A DNA stretch of 10,667 nt, from contig JALOOS010000027.1 of assembly GCA_025454275.1 (NCBI GenBank), positions 1 to 10,667 on the forward strand. The letters run 5' to 3'. Positions 1 through 6,489 of the stretch are shown in pieces. A program made the position numbers and the translations under genes. This stretch comes from Desulfobacterales bacterium. GTDB lineage: Bacteria; Desulfobacterota; Desulfobacteria; Desulfobacterales; SpSt-501. The notes below the pieces were generated by a model that saw only the letters and a program-made list of their open reading frames with translations, made no database searches and had not been told where the DNA came from. The stretch's first letter is position 1. Each line of letters begins with the position of its first letter.

Positions 1-142
1 CCCGGGGCGACGGAGGTTGATGTGCGGGGGAAGCGTTCATACCGGCCGACTCGTTCTGTCAGCATAGAGAACCGCGCATAGGGTGTCAAGCACCGGCCTG
101 CGGCGCCAGCGGCCGGACGACGGGCCGGCGAACCACCCCGGA

Positions 143-165
143 AATGGCTTGAAGCGCAAGCCATT
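143..165. repeat. 9-bp inverted repeat overlapping a promoter
   Basis: AATGGCTTG (143-151) and CAAGCCATT (157-165) are perfect reverse complements around a 5-base spacer (AAGCG). The left arm overlaps the candidate -35 box and the right arm lies in the -35/-10 spacer, as expected for a repressor operator. The RNA could also form a hairpin. A terminator for an upstream gene is less likely because no uninterrupted T run follows, only a mixed A+T-rich stretch. Confidence 0.5.
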
Positions 166-176
166 CCTGATATACT
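149..176 (+). promoter_or_regulatory. Candidate sigma70 promoter
   Basis: A -35-like TTGAAG (149-154, 4 of 6 to consensus) and a -10-like TATACT (171-176, 5 of 6) are separated by 16 bases. This A+T-richer patch stands out in its G+C-rich surroundings. It would drive the membrane gene at 438 and perhaps the AMP nucleosidase gene behind it. The call is by inspection only. Confidence 0.4.
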
Positions 177-239
177 TGTTTATCCCGGGCAGGTGGGCCC
201 CAGCCGGTGGGCGCCCCGCCGCGGCAGGACGAAGATCGG

Positions 240-300
240 ATCGCGGCTGGAGCCTGCTCCGCCGAAGAACAGGCTACGAAGGCCGGGAGACGCTCCCACA
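240..300. repeat. REP-like palindrome pair
   Basis: Two small palindromes sit close together: GGAGC/GCTCC (249-260, 2-base loop) and GGGAG/CTCCC (285-297, 3-base loop). Read on the minus strand, the unit starts TGTGGGAGCG and ends GGCTCCAGCCGCGAT. This resembles the dispersed extragenic palindromes (REP) of many G+C-rich proteobacteria, which often occur in opposed pairs. Only one pair is in the window, so its repetitive nature is an inference from the motif style. Confidence 0.4.
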
Positions 301-437
301 GCATCTCGACCTGCGTGCGGATAAAGAGGTGCGCTTCGCACCATGAGGCGCTGAACAGGGTGCACCACTCCCCGCCGGCTCCGGAGCACCGGAAGGCCCG
401 GGGACCGGTGGCAGTGGACGGCAGAGGAGGTGGCCTC

Positions 438-1356
438 ATGAAAAAGGAACGCAACTACCAGCCCCTGCTGGTGATCCTGGTCCTGATCGTCATCGGGGTG
501 CTGCTGTCTGCTGTGGATCGCGCTCCAGGACTGGCAGGCGCAGCGGATCGAGAGCGGCCGCCAGCAGGAGAACCGGGAGTTGCAGCAGCGCTCGGAGGAG
601 CTCTCGAAGAAGATCGCCGACCTGGAGACCGAGCTGCGCGCCGTCCAGACCGAAAAGGGCGCCGACGACAGCCGGGCCGTCGAAATCATGGGACCGATCC
701 CTGCGGAGACGCCCGGGCGGGAGCAGCCGCCGAAGGCGGCCGAGATCGAGCGGCAGGTCGTGGCCTTCTTCACCTACCTCGACAACCGGGGGTACGTGAA
801 AGCCCTGCAGCTCGAGGGGGGAACCTACGCCCAGTATGCAGCTGCGGTGGATGATCTTTCCGCAAAGCTTCCGGCGGTCACCGGCGAAACCGATTCCCTC
901 TACACCACCCTTCGCAACGTGTCCCACTTTTACCGTGCGCTGGGGAAAGAGCGGACCACGCTCGTGATCGAGGTCTTGCGCAACGAGACCGAAATCCTCG
1001 AATCGGCCATGCGCCTTTTTTTCACCTGGTACACCGGCCCGGCCGGCACGCTGAAGGGCCGGCCGTCGCTGCCGGTGATGTACGAGTACGCCGGGTTTTT
1101 CCTGAACACGCTCGGGGGCCGCAGCTACCTGATGCGCCGCGATTCCAAGGTGCGGCTGCTCACGATGTTTTACTGCCTCCTGGTCCTGGACCGCGCCAAC
1201 GACCTGAAGCTGAATCCGAACGGCATCGATATCCGGCCCCCGCTCGCCCTCCTGACCCCGGAGATGCGAAGCCACCGCGGACTCGTCTACCGCAGCCGGT
1301 ACCTGGCTGAACTGGAGCGCCTGGCCGCGAAATATCCGCCGGCGACGACACCGTAG
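438..1356 (+). CDS. Membrane-anchored coiled-coil protein, frameshifted
   Basis: I do not recognise the family. The ATG at 438 follows a near-perfect Shine-Dalgarno AGGAGG (425-430) with a 7-base spacer. The first 23 codons begin MKKERNY and run into a hydrophobic helix (PLLVILVLIVIGVLL), but this frame then loses sense. One frame over, from 508, it continues as LLWIALQDWQ, then a charged, Gln/Glu-rich coiled coil (about residues 30-75), a linker, and a globular domain from about residue 100 to the stop at 1354. Ignoring the base at 507 restores one 305-residue protein: a short cytoplasmic N-terminus, one membrane helix, and a coiled coil plus domain outside the membrane. The domain is rich in aromatic and helical segments. 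A TTG at 580, with AGGAG at 566-570, could start a version lacking the anchor (258 aa). The break may be a sequencing error, a real mutation or a recoding site. The AMP nucleosidase gene follows after 72 bases. Confidence 0.7.
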
Positions 1357-1428
1357 ATCGGGCACCGGCTCACACCTGCCCTAACCGCAAGACGCCGCTT
1401 GTGGGTGGGCACAAGGTAGGAGACCCTC

Positions 1429-2214
1429 ATGCTGATCAAGGAACACGAGTACGTTCGCCAGACGCTGGAGCGCTATACGAACTGCAGGCTCGAGGATTTC
1501 TGCGACTACATCCTGATCACCAACTTCAAGCGCTACATTGCGCGCTTCCAGGAGAAGACCAAGGCCCAGTTCTCCGAGGGGAACTTCCGGATCGCCAACG
1601 CGAAGGAGTTGAACTGCACGATGATCGACTTCGGGATCGGCTCGCCCCAGGCCGCTCTCGTGATCAACTGCCTGGCCTACCTGGACAATCTGAAGTCGGT
1701 CGTCATGCTGGGCATGTGCGGGGGGATCGACGACATTCTGAAGCGGGGCGATTTCCTGGTGCCGTCGGCCGCCATCCGCGGTGAGGGCACCAGCCGGCAC
1801 TACATGCCCCCCGAGTTTCCGGCCATCCCGGCCTCCTCGGTCAACCTCTACTGCATCGGCGCCGTGCGCAAGCTGGGCACCACGCCGCACTGCGGCATCG
1901 TCTACACGACCGACCGCCGGTTGTGGGAGTTCGACGAGGAGTTCGTCAACTATCTGCGCCACCGGCGGATTCTCGCGATCGAGATGGAGCTCGCCACCCT
2001 CTTCACCGTCGCCTACCGCTACGAGGTGCCGATCGGCTCGATCATGCTCGTTTCCGACATGCCGCTGCAGCGCCGCGGCATCAAGGACAAGAAGATCTCC
2101 GAGGAGATCTTCGCGAAGTACATGGACACCCATATCGAGGCCGGCATGGATGCGGTCGCCAAGCTGAGCAGCAACTGGAGCCGGGTGGCCCGCAAGCTGA
2201 CGAGCGAGTGGTGA
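1429..2214 (+). CDS. AMP nucleosidase, short form
   Basis: This 261-aa protein belongs to the nucleoside phosphorylase/nucleosidase superfamily (PNP_UDP_1 fold). Its sequence looks most like the short AMP nucleosidases, which split AMP into adenine and ribose 5-phosphate in the cytoplasm. Visible landmarks are a glycine-rich IDFGIGSPQAA (66-76), MLGMCGGI (93-100, phosphate/ribose site region), RGEGTSRHYMP (117-127), TTDRR (160-164), the EME-type ribose-binding motif AIEMELATLF (183-192) and SDMP (209-212, catalytic Asp region of the fold). Enterobacterial Amn is about 480 aa with an extra N-terminal regulatory domain, which is absent here. The start is supported by AGGAG (1418-1422) six bases upstream. 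The gene follows the membrane coiled-coil gene on the same strand and may be cotranscribed with it. An MTA/SAH or other purine nucleosidase is the main alternative. Confidence 0.8.
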   Translation: MLIKEHEYVRQTLERYTNCRLEDFCDYILITNFKRYIARFQEKTKAQFSEGNFRIANAKELNCTMIDFGIGSPQAALVINCLAYLDNLKSVVMLGMCGGIDDILKRGDFLVPSAAIRGEGTSRHYMPPEFPAIPASSVNLYCIGAVRKLGTTPHCGIVYTTDRRLWEFDEEFVNYLRHRRILAIEMELATLFTVAYRYEVPIGSIMLVSDMPLQRRGIKDKKISEEIFAKYMDTHIEAGMDAVAKLSSNWSRVARKLTSEW

Positions 2215-2406
2215 CACCCGCCTCGCAAGCCCGCTCCCGGATTTTCGCCGCCCGGGATCGCTTCACGCCCCTCCCCGCACCCGCCGGCTTGGCTTGCCCC
2301 GATTGGTGATTACTGTGTGTCCCTCGGAGGTTGACGGCCGCAACAGCCGCCGCCTGAACCGACGGCATGAGGCCGAAGGCCGTTATTGCCGCTCAAGGGA
2401 CCCACG

Positions 2407-3501
2407 ATGAACCGACGCCGATTCATGCAGACGCTGCTTACGTTGACCAGGGCCTCGCTGCTGGCAAGCCTCCTGCCTCCGGCAGTGGGGCCCGCCTTAG
2501 CCGGGGCAGCGGGGCCGATATCCCATTACCGCCCCCTGGAAGGCAGAAACCTGCGGGACATCGCCCGCTATAAGCTTCACCATGGAAAGGAGCGATTCCT
2601 CAACCCCTTCGGCCGCGAACGCAGCGGCCGGCTGCTCAAGGTGCTCAACTGGAAGCTCTTTCACCGCAACGAGTTTGAAGCCGAGCTCGACGCGCAGCCG
2701 GTCAGGCCGGTCTCCCTGGATTGGGAGGCGGTGCGGGAAAACCGCGGGGTATCGATCACCTATCTCAAACACGCCGGCGTCTTGATCAACGACGGGGGCC
2801 ACCGCATCCTGATCGATCCTGTCTTCTCGGAGATCTTCTGGTTCATCCGGGACTTCAGCCCGTTCGACTTCGATCCGGGCAGATTGCCCGCCCCCGACCA
2901 GGTGCTTCTGACCCACGGCCATTTCGACCATCTCCACCTCCCGACCCTGGCACGCCTGCCCCGGGAGGCGCACGCGGTCAGCCCCCTCGGCTACCGGGAG
3001 ATCCTCTCCGAGGCCGGCCTCCACCACCGCACCGAGCTCGACTGGTTCCAGAGCGTGAATGCCGGCGGCCGGGAGATCACGCTCCTGCCCTGCAACCACT
3101 GGACGATGCGCAGCCCCCTGGCCGGTCCGAACCTTGCGCTGTGGGGCTCCTACCTGATCCGCACCGCCGGCGGCCTCACCATTTACGTTTCGGGCGACAC
3201 GGGCTACTTCGACGGCTTCGAGCAGATCGGGCGGGAGTTCGCGATCGATCTGGCCATCATCAATCTGGGCGCCTATGCGCCGCGCTGGCTCATGGCCCAG
3301 AGCCACCTCGATCCTGCCGAAACGGTCCGGGCCTTCCGGGAACTGGGGGCCAAGAGGCTTGCGATCATGCACTGGGGCACGTTCAAACTGGGGGATGAGC
3401 CGGTTCATTTCCCTCCCCGCCAGATCCGGGAGGAGCTGGCACGTGAAGGGCTGCTCGACCGGCTGGTGGACTGGCGCCAGGGGGAGACGGTGTTGCTTTG
3501 A
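2407..3501 (+). CDS. NAPE-PLD-like metallo-hydrolase, Tat signal
   Basis: This 364-aa protein has a metallo-beta-lactamase fold of the N-acyl-phosphatidylethanolamine phospholipase D (NAPE-PLD)/UlaG-like type. The zinc motif HGHFDH lies at 170-175 (H170, H172, D174, H175). Further likely ligands are H231 (CNHW), D264 (SGDTGYF) and H322 (MHWGTF). GAYAPRW (288-294) and HLDPAE (300-305) match the pattern of bacterial NAPE-PLD relatives. The N-terminus NRRRFMQ followed by a hydrophobic stretch and PALAGA (29-34) looks like a twin-arginine export signal cleaved near residue 32, so the enzyme probably folds with metal in the cytoplasm and works in the periplasm. The ATG at 2407 is preferred over a TTG at 2386, because AAGGGA (2395-2400) lies six bases upstream and the twin-arginine motif then sits at the very N-terminus. 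The substrate is unknown; phospholipid or another phosphodiester or lactone are possibilities from the family. Confidence 0.83.
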   Translation: MNRRRFMQTLLTLTRASLLASLLPPAVGPALAGAAGPISHYRPLEGRNLRDIARYKLHHGKERFLNPFGRERSGRLLKVLNWKLFHRNEFEAELDAQPVRPVSLDWEAVRENRGVSITYLKHAGVLINDGGHRILIDPVFSEIFWFIRDFSPFDFDPGRLPAPDQVLLTHGHFDHLHLPTLARLPREAHAVSPLGYREILSEAGLHHRTELDWFQSVNAGGREITLLPCNHWTMRSPLAGPNLALWGSYLIRTAGGLTIYVSGDTGYFDGFEQIGREFAIDLAIINLGAYAPRWLMAQSHLDPAETVRAFRELGAKRLAIMHWGTFKLGDEPVHFPPRQIREELAREGLLDRLVDWRQGETVLL

Positions 3502-3536
3502 TCCCCCGGCGGTTTGGCCCCACCCGGCTTTCGTGA

Positions 3537-3576
3537 TAAGCTGCCCCATCCTCGCCCGGCGACAGCCGGCAGCTTA
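3537..3576. repeat. 9-bp inverted repeat before dehydrogenase gene
   Basis: TAAGCTGCC (3537-3545) and GGCAGCTTA (3568-3576) are perfect reverse complements separated by 22 bases. A competing inner hairpin, CCGGC/GCCGG (3556-3569), overlaps the right arm. The repeat lies between the stop of the hydrolase gene and the start of the dehydrogenase gene, ending 17 bases before the start codon. It could be an operator or a leader-RNA stem. No T run follows, so it is not an evident terminator. Confidence 0.5.
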
Positions 3577-3593
3577 GAAAGAGACATGATTGG

Positions 3594-4523
3594 ATGACCA
3601 TGCTCTTCATGGCACCGAAACTGAAAGCGAGCTCCTGGGTCAGCCACCTGCGGGAGCAGGGCCCGGATATCGACCTGCGGGTGTGGCCCGACGACGGCCC
3701 CCGGGAGGAGGTCGAGTTCATCCTGAGCTGGAAACACCCGCTCGGTGAGTTCCGCAATTACCCGAATCTCAAATGCATCGCCTCGCTCGGGTTCGGCGTC
3801 GACCACATTTTGAGGGACCCCGAGCTGCCGCCGGGGGTGCCGGTCACCCGCCTGGTCGACGCGGCCATGACCCGGGCCATGAGCGAGTATGTGCTCGCGG
3901 CCGTGCTGAACCACACCCGCGGTTTCACCCGGTTTCTGAGGGACCAGGGCCGCGGGGTGTGGCAGCCGCGGGTCCCCTTGCACCCCTCCGAGGTGCGGGT
4001 GGGGATCATGGGGATGGGGACCCTCGGCCGGGATGCCGCCGGCACGCTTCTTTCTCAGGGGTTCCCGGTAGCGGGCTGGAGCCGCACCCCGAAACAGATC
4101 GAGGGGGTCGCTGCGTTCGCCGGGCCGGAAGGACTGGATCCCTTTTTGACGCGAAGCGACATCCTGGTCTGCCTGCTGCCGCTCACCCCGGCCACCCGTG
4201 AGATCCTCGACCGGCAGCTCTTTGCGCGGCTGCCCGCCGGGGCCTACTTGATCAACGCCGCCCGCGGCGACCACCTGGTCGAGGAGGATCTGCTCGCGGC
4301 CATCTCCGGCGGCCGCCTTTCCGGGGCCTGCCTGGACGTGTTCCGCACCGAACCGCTGCCGGCGGGCCACCCCTTCTGGGGCCATCCCCGGATCGTCGTC
4401 ACCCCGCACATCGCCAGCCTCACCTATCCGGGGGCCGTGGCGCCCCAAATCATCGCCAATTATCACCGGGTCCGCGCGGGTCAGGCCCCCCTCAACGCGA
4501 TCGACTTCGAAAAAGGATACTGA
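3594..4523 (+). CDS. D-2-hydroxyacid dehydrogenase, GhrA-like
   Basis: This 309-aa cytoplasmic enzyme of the D-isomer-specific 2-hydroxyacid dehydrogenase family most resembles glyoxylate/hydroxypyruvate reductase A (E. coli GhrA is about 312 aa). It would reduce a 2-oxoacid such as glyoxylate or hydroxypyruvate with NAD(P)H, reversibly. The N-terminal substrate half includes SLGFGVDH (64-71). The Rossmann half has GIMGMGTLG (137-145) for the dinucleotide. WSRT (162-165) follows the second strand, and this Ser-Arg in place of an acidic residue suggests NADPH preference. The catalytic triad is present: R224 (NAARGD), E253 (RTEPLP) and H272 (TPHIAS). Initiation is uncertain: ATGs occur at 3594 and 3600, with only a weak AGAAAGAG upstream. 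A small exported protein is encoded 14 bases downstream, so the two are likely cotranscribed. The convergent LarA-like gene may act on related hydroxyacids. Confidence 0.85.
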   Translation: MTMLFMAPKLKASSWVSHLREQGPDIDLRVWPDDGPREEVEFILSWKHPLGEFRNYPNLKCIASLGFGVDHILRDPELPPGVPVTRLVDAAMTRAMSEYVLAAVLNHTRGFTRFLRDQGRGVWQPRVPLHPSEVRVGIMGMGTLGRDAAGTLLSQGFPVAGWSRTPKQIEGVAAFAGPEGLDPFLTRSDILVCLLPLTPATREILDRQLFARLPAGAYLINAARGDHLVEEDLLAAISGGRLSGACLDVFRTEPLPAGHPFWGHPRIVVTPHIASLTYPGAVAPQIIANYHRVRAGQAPLNAIDFEKGY

Positions 4524-4537
4524 AAAGGAGCGCCTCC

Positions 4538-5113
4538 ATGAAACCTATGATGAAACCCCTTCTGGGCGCCCTCTTCCTCTGGATCCTCGCCGCACCCGCC
4601 CTCGCCAACGACTTGGGCGCCGGCTTCCTGGACGCCCGCTGGGGCAGCCCCTCCGCCGAGCAAAAGGGGCTCACCCAGGTCGGCAGCATCGGCCGGATCG
4701 CCTTCTACATCCACCCCGACCGCGTCTACCGCATCTACGGCACCGAGGTGCCGGTGGTGATTTACGGCTACTTCGACGACCGGCTTTTCGCCGTCTACGT
4801 GCACATGGAGGGCATCGACGCCTTCAGCCAGATCCGAAGCTACGTGCAGCACAAGTACGGGATCCCCCGTATCACCCGCGAGAGCCGGGGCGATCTGACC
4901 ACCCACTCCTGGAAGGTCGAGGAGACGCGCATCAAGCTCAAGCACTACCAGACCACCGGCAAGCTCAAGATCTCCTTCTACTACCTACCGTTATCCGGCC
5001 GCGCCAACCTGGAGATGGAGATCGAGGGCGACGAGCCGCCCGAGCCGGTCTTCCCCCTGAACGCCCGCCGCCAGCAGGAGGCGATCCAGCACATGGAGTT
5101 TCTTTCGTTCTAA
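4538..5113 (+). CDS. Exported protein of unknown function
   Basis: This 191-aa protein has a clear Sec signal: a basic start (MKPMMK), a hydrophobic core (LLGALFLWILAAP) and an AxA-type cleavage site after ALA (residues 21-23), leaving mature NDLGAGFLDARWGSP. The mature part has alternating hydrophobic and aromatic strands (RIAFYIHP at 53-60, PVVIYGYF at 72-79, LFAVYVHM at 83-90, KISFYYLP at 144-151), suggesting a small beta-rich periplasmic domain. It contains no mature cysteine and no lipobox. The start is fixed by AAGGAG (4525-4530) seven bases before ATG. It lies 14 bases after the dehydrogenase stop, implying one transcript. I do not recognise a named family; a solute-sensing or envelope role cannot be told apart from sequence alone. 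Confidence 0.75.
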   Translation: MKPMMKPLLGALFLWILAAPALANDLGAGFLDARWGSPSAEQKGLTQVGSIGRIAFYIHPDRVYRIYGTEVPVVIYGYFDDRLFAVYVHMEGIDAFSQIRSYVQHKYGIPRITRESRGDLTTHSWKVEETRIKLKHYQTTGKLKISFYYLPLSGRANLEMEIEGDEPPEPVFPLNARRQQEAIQHMEFLSF

Positions 5114-5144
5114 GCGTGCGAAGGGAACGGGGAGGAGGGCCGCA

Positions 5145-6434
5145 TCAGGCTGCCGGCAGGAGCAGGTTCCCCTGACCGTCGAAGGAGAGCGGGCCGCGGG
5201 CGATCACCTCGGCCTCGGCCGTCTGCGCAATCTCCTCCCAAAGCGCCCGGCTGGCCCAGAATTCCGACAGATGCAGGGTATCGCGAATGATCACCGCCCG
5301 CACCGCGGGAGCCGGGATGGGCCCGATGGTGGCAAACCCGGCTTGAATGGCTTTGAGGTCGTTCGGCAGCCGCACGGGAATGAAGGCCTTGTGCAGGGAG
5401 AGGCTGGTCAGCGCGTTCATCAGGGTGGCCTCGTAGTCGAGCGCCTGGAAGACCTTTTCGGTGATGATATCGGCGTTGCCCATGCCGATGGCGTTTCCGC
5501 CGGTCTTCTCCGAGAGGTTTAGAATCACGACGCGCTTGGCCGCGAGCATCCCTGAAAAATCGCTCTCCATCAGGTCATACGCCCGGCCGGTGACATTGGG
5601 ATCCATGCCCGCCCCGCTGATCTCCTTGCCGATCCGGCCGACCACCAGCACATCCAGGCGGGTAAAGGGCAGCCGCGGCATGTTGGCTTTGGCGAGGGCA
5701 TTGAGCCGGGTCTCTTCGGCGAGGGTCCGGTCGGCGGGGACCCCCGCGACGGCCAGCAGCCGATCATAGGCATTCTCGACCACGGCCAACCCGAAACGGT
5801 AGTTCGAAGCGGCGGCGATCCCCGCGCCCATCGCCTTGAGCAGCGGGAAAAAGCCGTGTTTCATGGCCCAGGTGTGATAGGCGACCGCCCCGGCGTGCTT
5901 GCCGAGGCCGATGCAAAGCATCTTGAGAAGACCGCTTTCGGCCGGGCCGATGAACTTGGTGTGGGGTTTGATCCGGTTGATGACGATGGAGTGCTCGGCG
6001 GCCAGCGCATCCCGCGCGAAATAGAGCGGCACCTCTCCGAACACCGTGCCGATCCGCTCCACCTCCATGGAAGAGACCACCGGCGCGCCGCAGTTCGCCT
6101 CGCTGACCTGGAGCCGCCTCAGCACGGCCGCCTGGCCGTCGGCGGTCGCACCCCCGTGGCTGCCCATGGCCGGAACGATGAACGGCCGAGCCCCCGCCGC
6201 CTGAAGGTGCGCGCAGACCGCCGTGACGAGCTCGCCCAGCCGGTCGATGCCCCGGCTGCCCACACCGACCGCCACGCGGTCCCCGGAGCGGATCCCGCTC
6301 TGCGGCAGGAGGGCCTCCAGCTCGCGCGCCACCGCCCCGGGAAGGTCCTCCAGCGTTTCGGCCCGGTAGTGCATCCGCACCCGGCAGAACTCCGGAAATT
6401 CGAAATCCGATTCAATGAAGGCGGGATAACGCAT
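5145..6434 (-). CDS. LarA-like (DUF2088) racemase/epimerase family protein
   Basis: This 429-aa protein belongs to the LarA/DUF2088 family. LarA itself is lactate racemase, using a nickel-pincer nucleotide to shuttle a hydride at the 2-hydroxy carbon; homologues racemise or epimerise other 2-hydroxyacids. Family landmarks are PAMGSHGGATADGQ (88-101, with H93), INRIKPHTKF (152-161, with H158) and ESGLLKM (166-172, with K171). H93, H158 and K171 plausibly correspond to the two catalytic histidines and the cofactor-linked lysine of lactate racemase. A second Gly-rich stretch, KTGGNAIGMGNAD (310-322), lies in the C-terminal half. The ATG at 6434 is preferred over an in-frame TTG at 6461: it has GGGAG four bases upstream, while the TTG has no ribosome site. 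The cofactor-making genes (larB, larC, larE) are not in the window. It is convergent, 31 bases apart, with the exported-protein gene, and divergent from the gene at 6490. The substrate is unknown. Confidence 0.8.
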   Translation of the reverse strand: MRYPAFIESDFEFPEFCRVRMHYRAETLEDLPGAVARELEALLPQSGIRSGDRVAVGVGSRGIDRLGELVTAVCAHLQAAGARPFIVPAMGSHGGATADGQAAVLRRLQVSEANCGAPVVSSMEVERIGTVFGEVPLYFARDALAAEHSIVINRIKPHTKFIGPAESGLLKMLCIGLGKHAGAVAYHTWAMKHGFFPLLKAMGAGIAAASNYRFGLAVVENAYDRLLAVAGVPADRTLAEETRLNALAKANMPRLPFTRLDVLVVGRIGKEISGAGMDPNVTGRAYDLMESDFSGMLAAKRVVILNLSEKTGGNAIGMGNADIITEKVFQALDYEATLMNALTSLSLHKAFIPVRLPNDLKAIQAGFATIGPIPAPAVRAVIIRDTLHLSEFWASRALWEEIAQTAEAEVIARGPLSFDGQGNLLLPAA

Positions 6435-6450
6435 GCCGCTCCCGGGTCCC

Positions 6451-6468
6451 GGCCGTGACAAAACGGCC
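6451..6468. repeat. Inverted repeat in divergent intergenic region
   Basis: GGCCGT (6451-6456) and ACGGCC (6463-6468) are perfect reverse complements around a 6-base spacer (GACAAA). The repeat occupies the centre of the 55-base gap between the divergent LarA-like gene (starting 6434, minus) and the membrane gene (starting 6490, plus). Both promoters must lie here or inside the neighbouring genes, so this could be a shared operator. No convincing -10 boxes were found. Confidence 0.4.
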
Positions 6469-6489
6469 GCATTGCGTTAGAGTGGTGGC

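Larger units (their letters stand above)
1..437. other. Gene-free leader region
   Basis: No convincing coding region is seen in this 437-base stretch. Short open frames exist on both strands, but they lack ribosome binding sites and recognisable protein features, as expected by chance at this G+C content. The stretch holds a candidate promoter (149-176), a 9-bp inverted repeat (143-165), a pair of REP-like palindromes (about 240-300), and the strong ribosome binding site (425-430) of the gene starting at 438. If the promoter is real, the transcript would have an unusually long 5' leader of roughly 250 bases. Confidence 0.6.

Noticed and set aside
83..454. Overlapping short open frames on both strands in the leader region
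   Set aside because: No ribosome sites, odd composition (Arg/Pro-rich) and overlap with the REP-like palindromes; open by chance in G+C-rich DNA.
490..1365. Long minus-strand open frame opposite the frameshifted membrane gene
   Set aside because: It lacks a start site with a Shine-Dalgarno and any domain; the plus strand shows a membrane helix and coiled coil behind a strong ribosome site.
2235..2257. TCCCGG/CCGGGA hairpin after the AMP nucleosidase gene as a terminator
   Set aside because: Stem of only 6 bp with an 11-base loop, and no T run follows on the plus strand.
5271..6458. Plus-strand open frames opposite the LarA-like gene
   Set aside because: Antisense to a well-supported family protein, without ribosome sites or domain features.
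6435..6461. TTG start at 6461 for the LarA-like protein
   Set aside because: No ribosome site upstream, and the 9 added residues (Gly/Pro-rich) fall in the divergent palindrome; the ATG at 6434 is better.
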